From assembly GCF_030149235.1 (NCBI RefSeq), contig NZ_JASBRW010000059.1, positions 1 through 64,000 of the forward strand: a DNA stretch of 64,000 nt. Direction: 5' to 3'. A program made the position numbers and the translations under genes. The notes below the pieces were generated by a model. It made no database searches. It saw only the letters and a program-made list of their open reading frames with translations, and had not been told where the DNA came from. Below are positions 1 through 12,430 of this stretch, in pieces. How positions within the stretch are numbered: position 1 is the stretch's first letter; the number at the start of each line of letters is the position of its first letter. This stretch comes from Maricaulis sp. GTDB lineage: Bacteria; Pseudomonadota; Alphaproteobacteria; Caulobacterales; Maricaulaceae.

Positions 1-1743
1 GTTTTCCAGATAGGAAATCCAGTTCTCCCACGGCGCTTCCATGAAGTGGACATCGACCATCTCGATCGGGATTTCCGTCGTGCCGTAGAAGCTGATCAGC
101 TCGGTCAGGGCAACGAAAGGCGCAGAAGCCGCGAAGTGCTCAGAGGCAATGGTTGCGCCCCAGGACGAGGCAAAGCCGCCATAGGAGCCCCCGGTGATAC
201 CGACGCGATCGCTATCAACAATGCCCGCGTCCGACAGGGCTGTGATGCCATCAACCAGATCCCAGAACTCTTCGCCCGGCGCATCAAGATGGTCGAGCTT
301 GGCGAAGCGCTCACCGCGGCCCGTCGAGCCCCGGTAGTTGGGGTAGAAAACGGCGAAGCCCTCACCGGCCCCGATATGGCCGAGGCGCGAATAGCCATTG
401 ACCCAGCCATTGCTGTCATGGGCTTCCGGGCCGCCATGCACGGTCATGATCATCGGCCAGCCGCCCTCCGGCGCCTCGCCCTGCGGCGTGACCAGCACGC
501 CTTCGATACGCTCGCCATCACGGGCGGTGTATTCGAAGACGGACTGGTCACCCCAGGCGATATCGGCCAGCTGCGGGTTGTGGTCGGTCCAGCGCTCCAG
601 CGAGCGGCCGCTGGCGACAAAGAGCTCGCGCGGGTGATTAGCCGCATGGGCCGTCACGGCGAGTTCGCGGTCATCCCGGTCATAATCCATCGAGGAGATG
701 ACCATGCCCTCATGGCTGGAGCGACGCTCCTCGCGGCCATTGACGTTGTAATCGACCAGGGCCGTCCCGGTCCCAACAGAGGTCAGGGCGATAATGCTGT
801 CGCGATCGCGCCAGGCGATCTGGGAGATGTGCTGCTCGGCATCGCGCGCGATCTGGGTGAACTCACCCGTCGCGGTGTCGGCCACATGCAGCGTGCCCGC
901 CGTCGGATCGGCGCGATCGGCACCGGCCAGATAGGCAAAGCGCGAATTGTCCGGCGAGAAAGCCCCGCCCCCGATCTTGGCCGGGCTTTCAATGGCGGAA
1001 ATGACCTCACCCGTGGCCGCGTCGACGATATGCCAGTCGCGCTCCATCAGGCTGTCATCAACCAGCGTCGTCGGCGCCAGCGCCACCGCGAGACGCGAAC
1101 CGTCTTCGCTCATCACCATGGAAGAGGCATGGCCCGGCAGCTCATGTTTGACCGGCTCGGCGCCTTCGTCGGCCAGGTTCACCGACCAGAGATAGGAAAA
1201 GACGCCGTTTTCTTCATACACATTGGCGCGGAAGCCGCGTTCACGCAGCTGGCGCTGGAACGGGTCCTCTGCCTCGCGGGCGATGAAGAACAGCGTCTCG
1301 CCGTCCGGCGCCAGGGCATAGGACTGGATCGAGCTGGCATGGCTGAAGACACGGGTCGCTTCCCCACCATCGACCGGAATGGCGTAGAGCGTCGTGCCGC
1401 TATCACCGTCACGGCGGGTCAGGAAGTGGACCGCATCGCCACTGGGCGCCCATTCCACACCCCAGACCCGGCCTTCACCGGTGATGTAGGGACGGGCCTC
1501 ACCGGCGCCGGTCGCGATGTAGAGCTCGACATCGCCGCTGCCATCGGCCTCACCGACCACGACATTGCGCGGAACCGATACGGTGAAGGCGACATCATCG
1601 CCATCGGGTGACAGGGCAATGGCGCCGACCTGGCGGATCTCGAACAGGTCTTCCAGCGTCAAGGCGTCCTGGGCCAGGCCCGGCGCGCTCAGAGCGGCTA
1701 GGGCGGCAAGCCCCGCAGCGCCGCGCAAAATCGTACGATACAT
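1..1743 (-). CDS. S9 family prolyl oligopeptidase-type peptidase (C-terminus beyond window edge)
   Basis: Reading frame open on minus strand from ATG at 1743 to window start (missing from ORF track because no stop lies in the window). Signal-peptide-like start MYRTILRGAAGLAALAALSAPGLAQ, TolB-like repeats, catalytic region MIMTVHGGPEAHDSNGW...GITGGSYGGF. Confidence 0.9.
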   Translation of the reverse strand, partial: MYRTILRGAAGLAALAALSAPGLAQDALTLEDLFEIRQVGAIALSPDGDDVAFTVSVPRNVVVGEADGSGDVELYIATGAGEARPYITGEGRVWGVEWAPSGDAVHFLTRRDGDSGTTLYAIPVDGGEATRVFSHASSIQSYALAPDGETLFFIAREAEDPFQRQLRERGFRANVYEENGVFSYLWSVNLADEGAEPVKHELPGHASSMVMSEDGSRLAVALAPTTLVDDSLMERDWHIVDAATGEVISAIESPAKIGGGAFSPDNSRFAYLAGADRADPTAGTLHVADTATGEFTQIARDAEQHISQIAWRDRDSIIALTSVGTGTALVDYNVNGREERRSSHEGMVISSMDYDRDDRELAVTAHAANHPRELFVASGRSLERWTDHNPQLADIAWGDQSVFEYTARDGERIEGVLVTPQGEAPEGGWPMIMTVHGGPEAHDSNGWVNGYSRLGHIGAGEGFAVFYPNYRGSTGRGERFAKLDHLDAPGEEFWDLVDGITALSDAGIVDSDRVGITGGSYGGFASSWGATIASEHFAASAPFVALTELISFYGTTEIPIEMVDVHFMEAPWENWISYLEN

Positions 1744-1866
1744 GTGAAAACTCCCCTGTTGGGCATGTCATGTTCTTGTAGGCGCGCGCACCCTATAGGA
1801 CCGGCAGGTCACACGTCGAGCAAAACCGGCTGCGGCGAAAGCGTCAAATTTGCTGGGGAATTCGCT

Positions 1867-3678
1867 CTAGCGGTAAGCCTCGGCCTGGAGGGCGAACATC
1901 TCGGCATAGGCACCGCCCGCCGCGATGAGCGCATCATGGCGCCCGGCCTCGACCAGACGCCCCGCCTCAAGCACCAGGATCTGGTCGGCCGGACGCAGAT
2001 TGGACAGGCGGTGGGAGATGAGGATCAGGCTCTTGCCCTCGCGCGGCTGTGCCATAAGCGCGGCCTCGGCTTTGACATCAAGGGCGGCCGTCGGCTCGTC
2101 GAGGATCAGCATATCCGCGGCTTCATTGGCGTAGGCACGCGCCAGGCCGAGGCGCTTCCACTGTCCACCGGACAGCTCGAATCCGTCGAGGAAGCGTTTG
2201 GACAGGCGCGTCTCAAGCCCCTGCGGAAGGGCCGCGATCACCTCGGTCGCCAGCCCCTTCTCGGCCGCCCGGCTTGCAGCCTCATCGCTTAGCTCGGAGA
2301 AGCCAATCCCGGCGGAGATGTTTTCCCGGGCGGTGAGCTTGAAATTGGTCGAGGGCTGGAACAGCACACCGAAGCGCCGGGTCAGGGCATCGCGGTCCCA
2401 GTCGGCCAGATCGAGACCGTCCAGCATCACCCGGCCACCCTGTGGTCGGTAGAGCCCCAGCGCCAGCTTGACCAGGGTCGACTTGCCCGCGCCGTTGATA
2501 CCGACAATGCCTAGCGAAGTGCCCGGTGGCAGATGAAAGCTGACCTGGTCCAGCGCCGGACGCTCGGACAGAGGATAGGTGAAGCTGACATCCACGAAGC
2601 GCAAACCATCCGAGGGGTCCGGTCCCGCGCTTGCCCCCTGCCCCACCGGTTGGACCGGACGATCAAGCAGCGCGAACAGGTTGGAGACGTAGAGCACGTC
2701 ATCGACGACGCCATTGAAGGCGGACAGGAGATTGGTGATATTGGCCTGGCCCTGCTTCACCAGCCCGACGAACATCGTCATCTGGCCCAGCGTGATGGTC
2801 CCGGCAATGGTAACCCAGACGATCCAGAGCTTGGCACCCAGGAACACCGCCGAGCTGACAATCGCCAGCCCAGCACCCCATAGCGCCTGGCGCCCCTTGA
2901 GCGCGACATCATCCTGGTAGAGCTCACGGAACAGGGCCTGGTATCGCGCCATGATCGTCTTGCCGAAGCGGTAGTGCAGCCTTTCCTTGGCATTGCCTTC
3001 GGCGGAAATCAGCCCCTCGAGGTAGCTGCGCTCGCGGACCTGCGGCGTGCGGCCCTTGTAGAAATTATAGGCGGTATCGGAAAAGCGCAGATTGCCCAGA
3101 AACAGGGGAAGCGCCCCGCCAAGCATGAACAAGAGCAGGATGGGGGAGAAACTCCATAACAGGGCTGCCACCGAAATCAGGGTCACGGCCTGCTGGCCGC
3201 CATCGAAAATCCGGTTGATCAGGCTATAGGGCCGGCTGGTGGCAAACTGTTTGGTGATCACCAATTGCTGCTGGACGTCGGCCCGCTCGATCTCTTCCAG
3301 CGACAAGGCCTCGGCCCGCTCCAGGATCGCCGAGCTGGCGGCAAAACCGATCTCGGCATGAAGCCGGGATTTCTCGAAGGTGAGCAAACGGCGCAAAGCC
3401 AGGAGCAAGGCCAGCAGAGAGGTCTCGACGCCGACCCAGATCAGGGCCTGATTGCGGTCCTCTACCGCACCGCTCTCAATCGCTGCGACAACGCCATCAA
3501 CGACGAGTTTGGACATGTAGAGCGCCGCCGCCGGCAGGAGTGCGACGGCGAGGGTCAGCACGCCGGCCCAGATGATCAGGCCCGGCGAGGCCACAAAGGC
3601 CAGTTTGAGCGTACGCCAGGCATAGCCCAGCCCTGTACGTAGGCTGATCGTCTCGCTCTCGGGCGCCGCCTCGGCCAT
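1867..3678 (-). CDS. ABC transporter, fused permease/ATP-binding protein (exporter type)
   Basis: Walker A GINGAGKST, signature ELSGGQWKRLGLARA, Walker B MLILDEPTAALD, N-terminal TM domain; SGGQW form is seen in peptide-exporter-like families. Confidence 0.9.
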   Translation of the reverse strand: MAEAAPESETISLRTGLGYAWRTLKLAFVASPGLIIWAGVLTLAVALLPAAALYMSKLVVDGVVAAIESGAVEDRNQALIWVGVETSLLALLLALRRLLTFEKSRLHAEIGFAASSAILERAEALSLEEIERADVQQQLVITKQFATSRPYSLINRIFDGGQQAVTLISVAALLWSFSPILLLFMLGGALPLFLGNLRFSDTAYNFYKGRTPQVRERSYLEGLISAEGNAKERLHYRFGKTIMARYQALFRELYQDDVALKGRQALWGAGLAIVSSAVFLGAKLWIVWVTIAGTITLGQMTMFVGLVKQGQANITNLLSAFNGVVDDVLYVSNLFALLDRPVQPVGQGASAGPDPSDGLRFVDVSFTYPLSERPALDQVSFHLPPGTSLGIVGINGAGKSTLVKLALGLYRPQGGRVMLDGLDLADWDRDALTRRFGVLFQPSTNFKLTARENISAGIGFSELSDEAASRAAEKGLATEVIAALPQGLETRLSKRFLDGFELSGGQWKRLGLARAYANEAADMLILDEPTAALDVKAEAALMAQPREGKSLILISHRLSNLRPADQILVLEAGRLVEAGRHDALIAAGGAYAEMFALQAEAYR

Positions 3679-3681
3679 GGC

Positions 3682-5109
3682 CTAGGCCACAGCGCCGACC
3701 GCGGCCTGTTCAGCCAGCATTTTACGCGACAGCACGGCACCCTTGTGCGGGAAGGGTTCGGTCGGGATCGGACGATCCAGGAAGCCGGCGAGCTTTTCGA
3801 AGCCTTCTCCAGAAACGATATCAATCACCAGGAGGTCATCCGGCCGGTCCTTGAAATACTCCATCACTTCGCGGACATGGCGGTCATAGACGGCGGAGAA
3901 CCGCTCGCGGTCAAAATTATAGCAGCCATAGACGGCGGCCCGCAGGAATTGGCGCATTTTCAGATGCACTTCCTCATCAGGGTCCTCGACATCCTTGAAA
4001 GCCGGGCGATTGAAATAATGCCGCGCGCAGGAGCCGAGCCAGCTTTCCTTGTCGCGAACCGTCAGGATGAATTTGCTGCCCGGATAGGTCTTGTCGAAAT
4101 GATGGTAGAAGGGGATCGTCGTGATATCCGTCAGACCATCATAATACTTGAGCAAAGTCAGGTCGTACTGGGCGTTGGAGAGCTCGGTATAGGTGTCTTC
4201 GTCGATGGGGTAATGGCTGCAGTCATAGCCCAGAACCTGGAGCGCCGCCGTCAGGCTGCGCGTTCCCGTGCGTGACAGGCCAAGGCCGAAGATCTTCTGC
4301 TGCCGGGCCTTGCTGGAATAATCCACTCGGGAGCGATTGGTCTTGAGCCAGTCGTCGAGCTCGTCCCGGGTAAAGTCCGGCTTTTCCGCCAGCCCCAGTG
4401 CCTGCATCTGCGATGTCGCGTGTTCCGGCAGCGCCTCGATAAAGGCATGCACTTCATCCGGGCTGGCCTCGGCTGGAACGGTCTGGCGGGCATAGTCCAC
4501 CGCATGGCGGGCCATGGTCAGATCACACATCACGCCCGGCTCGACCTCCCACTTCTCCATCGAGCGGATCAGGCGCGGCGCCTGGATCTTGGTGCGGCTG
4601 CGCAGTTCGCGAAGGGCGTATTTCATGAAGATGTGCTGATAGGACTGGAAGTGATCGTGCAGGATGTCAAAATTGCGGAATTGTTTCGACATCTTGCGCG
4701 GCTTCATCGCCAGATTGCGCAGCCGGGATTCCGGCCGCAGCACGTATTTCATGTCGTTTTCCGGTACTTCCGTCTCGGCCATCGCCCTGACGAGGTCAGC
4801 GCGTGTAATGTGCACCCCGCAATGCAGGCGGCCCCGGAACCGGTCGGTGACATAGCTGTCGACATAGGGCGCATCACACTGCTCGATAAAGTCGCGGACA
4901 TCTTCCAAGATGAGGCAGTCGGCATCCACATAGACGACATAATCGGCGTCATGCTCGATACGAAGCATCTGGTTGACGCATTCGGTGAAAGGCCGGACAT
5001 CATCGATGATATGTGTCGCATCCGGACGGATATGCTCGATCGCCAGCTCCAGCGCCACGTCACGCGTGCGCTCGTCAATCTGACGGAAAACGAGATCGAT
5101 CTTGGCCAT
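3682..5109 (-). CDS. Bifunctional-looking protein: N-terminal GT-A-like domain (YVDADCLIL DxD motif) fused to C-terminal sulfotransferase-like domain
   Basis: ORF 3682..5124; start probably ATG at 5109 (TGATG overlap with upstream gene). N-term DADYVVYVDADCLILEDV; C-term P-loop KIFGLGLSRTGTRSLTAALQVLGY. Confidence 0.7.
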   Translation of the reverse strand: MAKIDLVFRQIDERTRDVALELAIEHIRPDATHIIDDVRPFTECVNQMLRIEHDADYVVYVDADCLILEDVRDFIEQCDAPYVDSYVTDRFRGRLHCGVHITRADLVRAMAETEVPENDMKYVLRPESRLRNLAMKPRKMSKQFRNFDILHDHFQSYQHIFMKYALRELRSRTKIQAPRLIRSMEKWEVEPGVMCDLTMARHAVDYARQTVPAEASPDEVHAFIEALPEHATSQMQALGLAEKPDFTRDELDDWLKTNRSRVDYSSKARQQKIFGLGLSRTGTRSLTAALQVLGYDCSHYPIDEDTYTELSNAQYDLTLLKYYDGLTDITTIPFYHHFDKTYPGSKFILTVRDKESWLGSCARHYFNRPAFKDVEDPDEEVHLKMRQFLRAAVYGCYNFDRERFSAVYDRHVREVMEYFKDRPDDLLVIDIVSGEGFEKLAGFLDRPIPTEPFPHKGAVLSRKMLAEQAAVGAVA

Positions 5110-5963
5110 CACGCTGCCTCCCATTTGATCTTGGCATTAATATCGCCGGCCAGCGTGTCGAACAGGGCCGCGTGTTCCGCGGACAGTTCCGATTTCCAGC
5201 GCAAATCCAGCTCAATTCCACCGGAATGCTCACCGTAATAGGACCGGGTCCGCTCCGTAAGCGAGACAAAAGCGGCCTCTGGATCGCCGAACGCCGCCTT
5301 CGCGGCGAGGTATTGCGTCCCGTTATTACCACCGAGCACATGCTGCTGCATCGCAGTAAAGTCGAGCATTCCAGGCTCGAAATCGAGGTCCAGCCACTCG
5401 CAGAGCGCCCGGACCGTGGCTTCGGTATCGCTGGCGAGGTCCTCATAGCGCAATTCGCGCTTAGGCCCCTCGAACGCTTCGAAAAGCTCACGGGAAGTCG
5501 ACATTTTCTCCACCCATTGCCGGATCTGATCGCTCGGATCGCGCTCGGGATATTTGCGGATGCGCGAATTGACCACGGCTCGGCCATCGCGGGTGAGGAA
5601 GATGAGGTAGGGCGTGCCGCCCGCTGCCCACGTCTCTTCCGCCCGGGCCTCGATCCAGCGCTCGTCCTTGGTGGTGTCGACGATCACTCCGGCGCCGGTG
5701 AATTCGGCCAGCTGGGCATGCAGCGGCCGGTTCTTATCCCACTGGAATTTTGACCAGATCGGGCAATCCTCGCCGCAAATTTTGCAGACTCGCTTGCGCA
5801 AGGGCTTGGTCTCGTCGTGGAGATAGCGGACCTTGGCGCCTTCCCCCATGTAGAAGGCGCTCGAATGCGAGCCGAGCACCATGCCCAGCAGGGTCGAACC
5901 GGAATGGCCCGCCCCGCAGACTCCTATGGTTTTCAGGCCATCTGGCTGCGTTGTCATCGTCAT
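5109..5963 (-). CDS. Sulfotransferase family protein
   Basis: 5'-PSB-like P-loop TIGVCGAGHSGSTLLGMVLGSH; ORF extends to 6059 but MTMTTQ start at 5963 is more likely. Confidence 0.8.
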   Translation of the reverse strand: MTMTTQPDGLKTIGVCGAGHSGSTLLGMVLGSHSSAFYMGEGAKVRYLHDETKPLRKRVCKICGEDCPIWSKFQWDKNRPLHAQLAEFTGAGVIVDTTKDERWIEARAEETWAAGGTPYLIFLTRDGRAVVNSRIRKYPERDPSDQIRQWVEKMSTSRELFEAFEGPKRELRYEDLASDTEATVRALCEWLDLDFEPGMLDFTAMQQHVLGGNNGTQYLAAKAAFGDPEAAFVSLTERTRSYYGEHSGGIELDLRWKSELSAEHAALFDTLAGDINAKIKWEAA

Positions 5964-6131
5964 ACATGTCCCTGCCGAAATCCCGCCCCCACGGCGATTC
6001 CCGCATCCCTCGAATATGGTTTGGACCGCGAAATTCACCGCATTGCAACAAAAATGCATCTAGAGTGATGTTTTCAAACGCAGACGTTGTTGTTTGCTCC
6101 AACCTGAACCGGGTGCGTGCTATCAGATCGC

Positions 6132-6605
6132 ATGACACCGGCTTCCCTGCATCTGCGTTATCAGCTCGACCAAATGGGTCCCACTCCTGCTGCGCTTCCC
6201 GCGGGCACCCGGTTCGTACGGTTCGAGCCAGCACATCATGCCCGCCCTGCCCGCTTTTTGCTCAACGCCGCCTATCGTGAAGGCGGTGGAAGGGTTGAAG
6301 AATTCGACGCCTGGTGGCCGCGGTTGGTGGCCGACGAGGAATATGATCCGGCGCTCTGTTTTGTGGTGAGCGCCGCGAGCGATGACGCTTTGATCGGCTT
6401 CGCCCATTGCTGGACGGGGGCGTTTATCAAAGACATCGCTGTGGCCTTGGATTGGCGCAATAGCGGCGTGGGCACTGCATTGATGCAGCAGATTTTTCAG
6501 ACCTTCCGAGCTCGCGGAGCGGGCCAGGTCGAGCTCAAGGTGGAGGCGAGCAATCCACATGGTGCTATCAGCTTTTACCGCAAACTGGGGATGAAGCCGG
6601 CCTGA
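6132..6605 (+). CDS. GNAT family N-acetyltransferase
   Basis: Acetyl-CoA-binding style segment VALDWRNSGVGTALMQQI...EVEASNPHGAISFYRKLGMK pattern. Confidence 0.85.
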   Translation: MTPASLHLRYQLDQMGPTPAALPAGTRFVRFEPAHHARPARFLLNAAYREGGGRVEEFDAWWPRLVADEEYDPALCFVVSAASDDALIGFAHCWTGAFIKDIAVALDWRNSGVGTALMQQIFQTFRARGAGQVELKVEASNPHGAISFYRKLGMKPA

Positions 6606-6705
6606 CGCCCTCTCCCGACACCACCCTGTCAGTATCCACACTGGACGCGGTCGCTGCTCAGCCCTACATCTCCGCCCTCGCGCCGCAACTGGACACGGCA
6701 ACAAT

Positions 6706-6720
6706 GTTCACGCATTGTTC
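6706..6720 (+). promoter_or_regulatory. LexA/SOS box GTTC-N7-GTTC upstream of uvrA
   Basis: gttcacgcattgttc, exact alphaproteobacterial SOS consensus GTTCN7GTTC, 42 bp before the uvrA ATG. Confidence 0.8.
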
Positions 6721-6761
6721 CGAGCGGCGATCTCGATTCCGGATGAAGGCAGGCTATCCGC

Positions 6762-9635
<2,874 letters not shown>

Positions 9636-9642
9636 AACCCTA

Positions 9643-10536
9643 TTATTGCTCTGACTCCGCCTCCGCGCGGGCTTCATCTTCGGCTTCGTCGGCCCGGATC
9701 TCCTCCCACCACTCGCCGGGCTCATCGGCCATAGCCATGGCGGCATAGGCGGGAATGCTGAGCCCCATAAGGTGGGCTGGGTATCCGAACAGGAAGACGA
9801 TAAGCGCAACCAGGGCGCCGTTAATGGCGAGTGAGGGATCTGCTAGCGTCAACGGCGCGAATGTGACCGAGCGCCATCCTTCCGCCAGCCCAAAGATCAT
9901 GATGACCAGCACCGCGAGCACGAAGCAGGCAAGGGCGAACAGCCAAAGCAAGATGCCCGAGAGGAAAATCGGCAGTACCAGCCCCCCACCGCGTTTCCAT
10001 GTTTGCCTTATCGAACTCGCTCGCCTTAGCATGGATAGGCTGACCGCTGCGGCAAGCCGCAGCGACGCATAAAGCGCCGCAATCAGCAGCACGCCAATCA
10101 CGATAAACAAGACAGCATTAGCCCCAGGTATCAAGAGACCAAGCCCCACCGCCGCGCCGACTAACGGGCCACCGACCATCAGAAACAACACGGCCGTGAG
10201 TAAACCGGCGACCAAGCCTGAAACTTCCATGGGCCCGATCCTGAAAGGGATGCCCGCTGGTATCTGCCCGGTCAGCAAGAGCCGCGTCCAGGCGAAATAA
10301 AGAGCCAGCTCGAGCGGCCAGGCGATCAGCATAGCCAGAGAATAGGCGGCGCCAGCGCCATCCTCCGAAACGGGCCCGATACCCACCCCTGCCCAATAAA
10401 TCAGAGCGTTTAACCCGAAGGTCCATGCCGTCAGGGTCCAGAAGGCGGTCGGCCGAAGCTTGGCCGCACGCGCGAACAAAGCGAGCGCGTTTACAATGTT
10501 GAAATCGCTATCGATCTCGGCAGGCGTCTTGCTCAC
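9643..10536 (-). CDS. Multi-spanning membrane protein, paralog 1 of 5 in a local cluster
   Basis: Hydrophobic 297 aa; GTG start at 10536 preceded by GAGGGGG RBS; shares the local IPFRIG / R-L-A-x-S pattern with neighbours. Confidence 0.7.
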   Translation of the reverse strand: MSKTPAEIDSDFNIVNALALFARAAKLRPTAFWTLTAWTFGLNALIYWAGVGIGPVSEDGAGAAYSLAMLIAWPLELALYFAWTRLLLTGQIPAGIPFRIGPMEVSGLVAGLLTAVLFLMVGGPLVGAAVGLGLLIPGANAVLFIVIGVLLIAALYASLRLAAAVSLSMLRRASSIRQTWKRGGGLVLPIFLSGILLWLFALACFVLAVLVIMIFGLAEGWRSVTFAPLTLADPSLAINGALVALIVFLFGYPAHLMGLSIPAYAAMAMADEPGEWWEEIRADEAEDEARAEAESEQ

Positions 10537-10546
10537 GTCTACCCCC

Positions 10547-11413
10547 TCAAACCTCGGCCTTCGCCGCAATCGCCGCCGTCGGTCCCATCATCAACAAGGC
10601 CAGAACCGACTGAACTGGGCCGGCGATCCAGATCAGGTCGCCGACCGGGTTGGCCATTTGCGCGGCCAGCACTTCGGCATCGGGAATGGCGGACGGATCC
10701 GCGCCCAGGGTGAAGCTGGCCATCATCACGTCATAGGCGAGGACGAACTGGACGAGCATCAACACGACATAGATCGCCAGATGAGCGAAGAAGAGCGACC
10801 AGCCCATGCCCTTGCTGGCCTTCCAGCCGCCGAGGGTGAAGCGGCGCTGCTTGATGGAGAGCGGGAAGCTGACCGCGATCCGGCCCACGAAATACAACAC
10901 AGGCAAAATGACCAGAATGCCGGTCACAAATCCGGCATAGACCGCACCGTCCGGGTCGCCCCCCGACAGGGCCAGCGCCAGCGCCACCCCGGCAATGCCG
11001 CCAATGATGACCCCGACTAAGCCAATACCGATTAAAATCAGGCCCACGACCAGGAAGAGCAGAAGGAAATTCAGCTCATCGCGTCCCAGCTGGATCGGCA
11101 GGAAAGGCTTGGCATCCTCCCGGACCAGGACGCGATAACCACTGGCATAATGGACCGCGCCGAACACCAGGCCAACCAGCAACATCTGCCCGAGCGCGGC
11201 GAAATAGGGACCAATGGCTCCCGTCGACAGTCAGAGCGACGCTTCCGCATAATCCATGAAGAACGCCATCCCGCCCGGCGATTGCGCCCAGGTGTAATAG
11301 CCGATCATGATCAGGCCGAAGACGGCTATGAAAACGACGGAGTGCACCGGGCGCCAGAACAGGGTTCTGAACCCATAGGTCAGCATTTCCATGAAGCTTA
11401 TGCGGTTGGTCAT
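10547..11413 (-). pseudogene. Multi-spanning membrane protein, paralog 2 of 5, interrupted by an in-frame TGA at 11231-11233
   Basis: ORFs ending at 11231 (MTNRISFMEML...DYAEASL*) and starting at 11185 (MLLVGLVFG...) are in the same frame; joined they match the paralog architecture. Confidence 0.7.
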
Positions 11414-11429
11414 GTGTTGTTCTCCGAAC

Positions 11430-12347
11430 TCAATTTTCCGCTTCAGCGCTGACAGCAGCGCCGCCGGATTGCTCCACCATGTCTTCCGGAAGTGTGCCGG
11501 CATGGCGCCGCACGGCGTAGGCTGTCGGCCCGAGGATCATCGCCATCATCATGGAGAAGACCACCACCATCACAGCTATGGCGACTCCAGTCGCTACAAC
11601 CGAAATCAGCGACATGCCGGCCAAGCTACCGTCCGCATCGACCGCGGCGGCGGACAGAGCTCCAATAATCGCCATCGGGATCATGAGGACGAACTGGAAC
11701 ACGAATGTGAGGCAATAGGCGACGACGATCGCCCCAAGCATTGGCCAGAACACCCCCTTTGTGACCGCCCACACGCTAACACCCACGATACGCCGGGTCT
11801 GAATGCTCAGCGCTAGCATTGGAAGGAGACGCACCACGATCCACGCGTAGAAACACAGGAAAAGCGGAACAAAGAGAACAACCCCCATCATGCCCACGCC
11901 GGAGTCCGATGGCGAAGAAAACGCCGACAAGCCAGCCGCCGCGAGGCCGATCGGAATGAGGAAGGCAATGGCGAGCAGAAAGTACAAGAGCATGAAGACC
12001 AGCACGGTCACGAACAGGCGCCATTCATCGCCCGCAAGCCGGAGTGGGATGAGACCGCCGACCTCGTCACGTACCAGGAAACGGAGCCAGGCCGTATAGG
12101 CCATGGTGGAAGAGATGAGGAGACCCGCGACGAGCGCAATAATGACGCCGACAGAGGGTTCTCCGATGTTCACCGCTTCGGTAGAACCGGAAATCGCGAA
12201 ATTATCTGACGTAATCACGACAAGGAGGGGTATGGCGACGAATGGGGCGATTGCCCATAACGCGACCCATAACCCTGCCAGTGGCCGCCTGATCATCAGA
12301 CGCGGCATGAAAAACACCGCATCACCAAGATTGAAACGCGTCGACAT
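11430..12347 (-). CDS. Multi-spanning membrane protein, paralog 3 of 5
   Basis: MSTRFNLGDAVFFMPRL...RFLVRDEVGGLIPLRLAGDEWRL; internal start at 12347. Confidence 0.75.
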   Translation of the reverse strand: MSTRFNLGDAVFFMPRLMIRRPLAGLWVALWAIAPFVAIPLLVVITSDNFAISGSTEAVNIGEPSVGVIIALVAGLLISSTMAYTAWLRFLVRDEVGGLIPLRLAGDEWRLFVTVLVFMLLYFLLAIAFLIPIGLAAAGLSAFSSPSDSGVGMMGVVLFVPLFLCFYAWIVVRLLPMLALSIQTRRIVGVSVWAVTKGVFWPMLGAIVVAYCLTFVFQFVLMIPMAIIGALSAAAVDADGSLAGMSLISVVATGVAIAVMVVVFSMMMAMILGPTAYAVRRHAGTLPEDMVEQSGGAAVSAEAEN

Positions 12348-12430
12348 GATTCCCCCAACCCTTGCCCTGCGCATCTGACACCACACACGCCCCGCGTGCA
12401 ATGTTGTGAGGAAACCAGATGTGGATTTGT

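Noticed and set aside
46-1611. 521-aa + strand ORF at the window start
   Set aside because: Antisense to the S9 peptidase reading frame, which shows clear catalytic motifs on the minus strand and runs off the window edge.
6208-6228. GTTCGTACGGTTC as a second LexA box
   Set aside because: Spacer is 5 nt rather than 7 and it lies inside the GNAT coding region.
11231-11233. Selenocysteine at the in-frame TGA
   Set aside because: No SECIS-like hairpin seen just downstream, no selenoprotein family resemblance, and selD is explained by adjacent mnmH; nonsense mutation or sequencing error is more likely.
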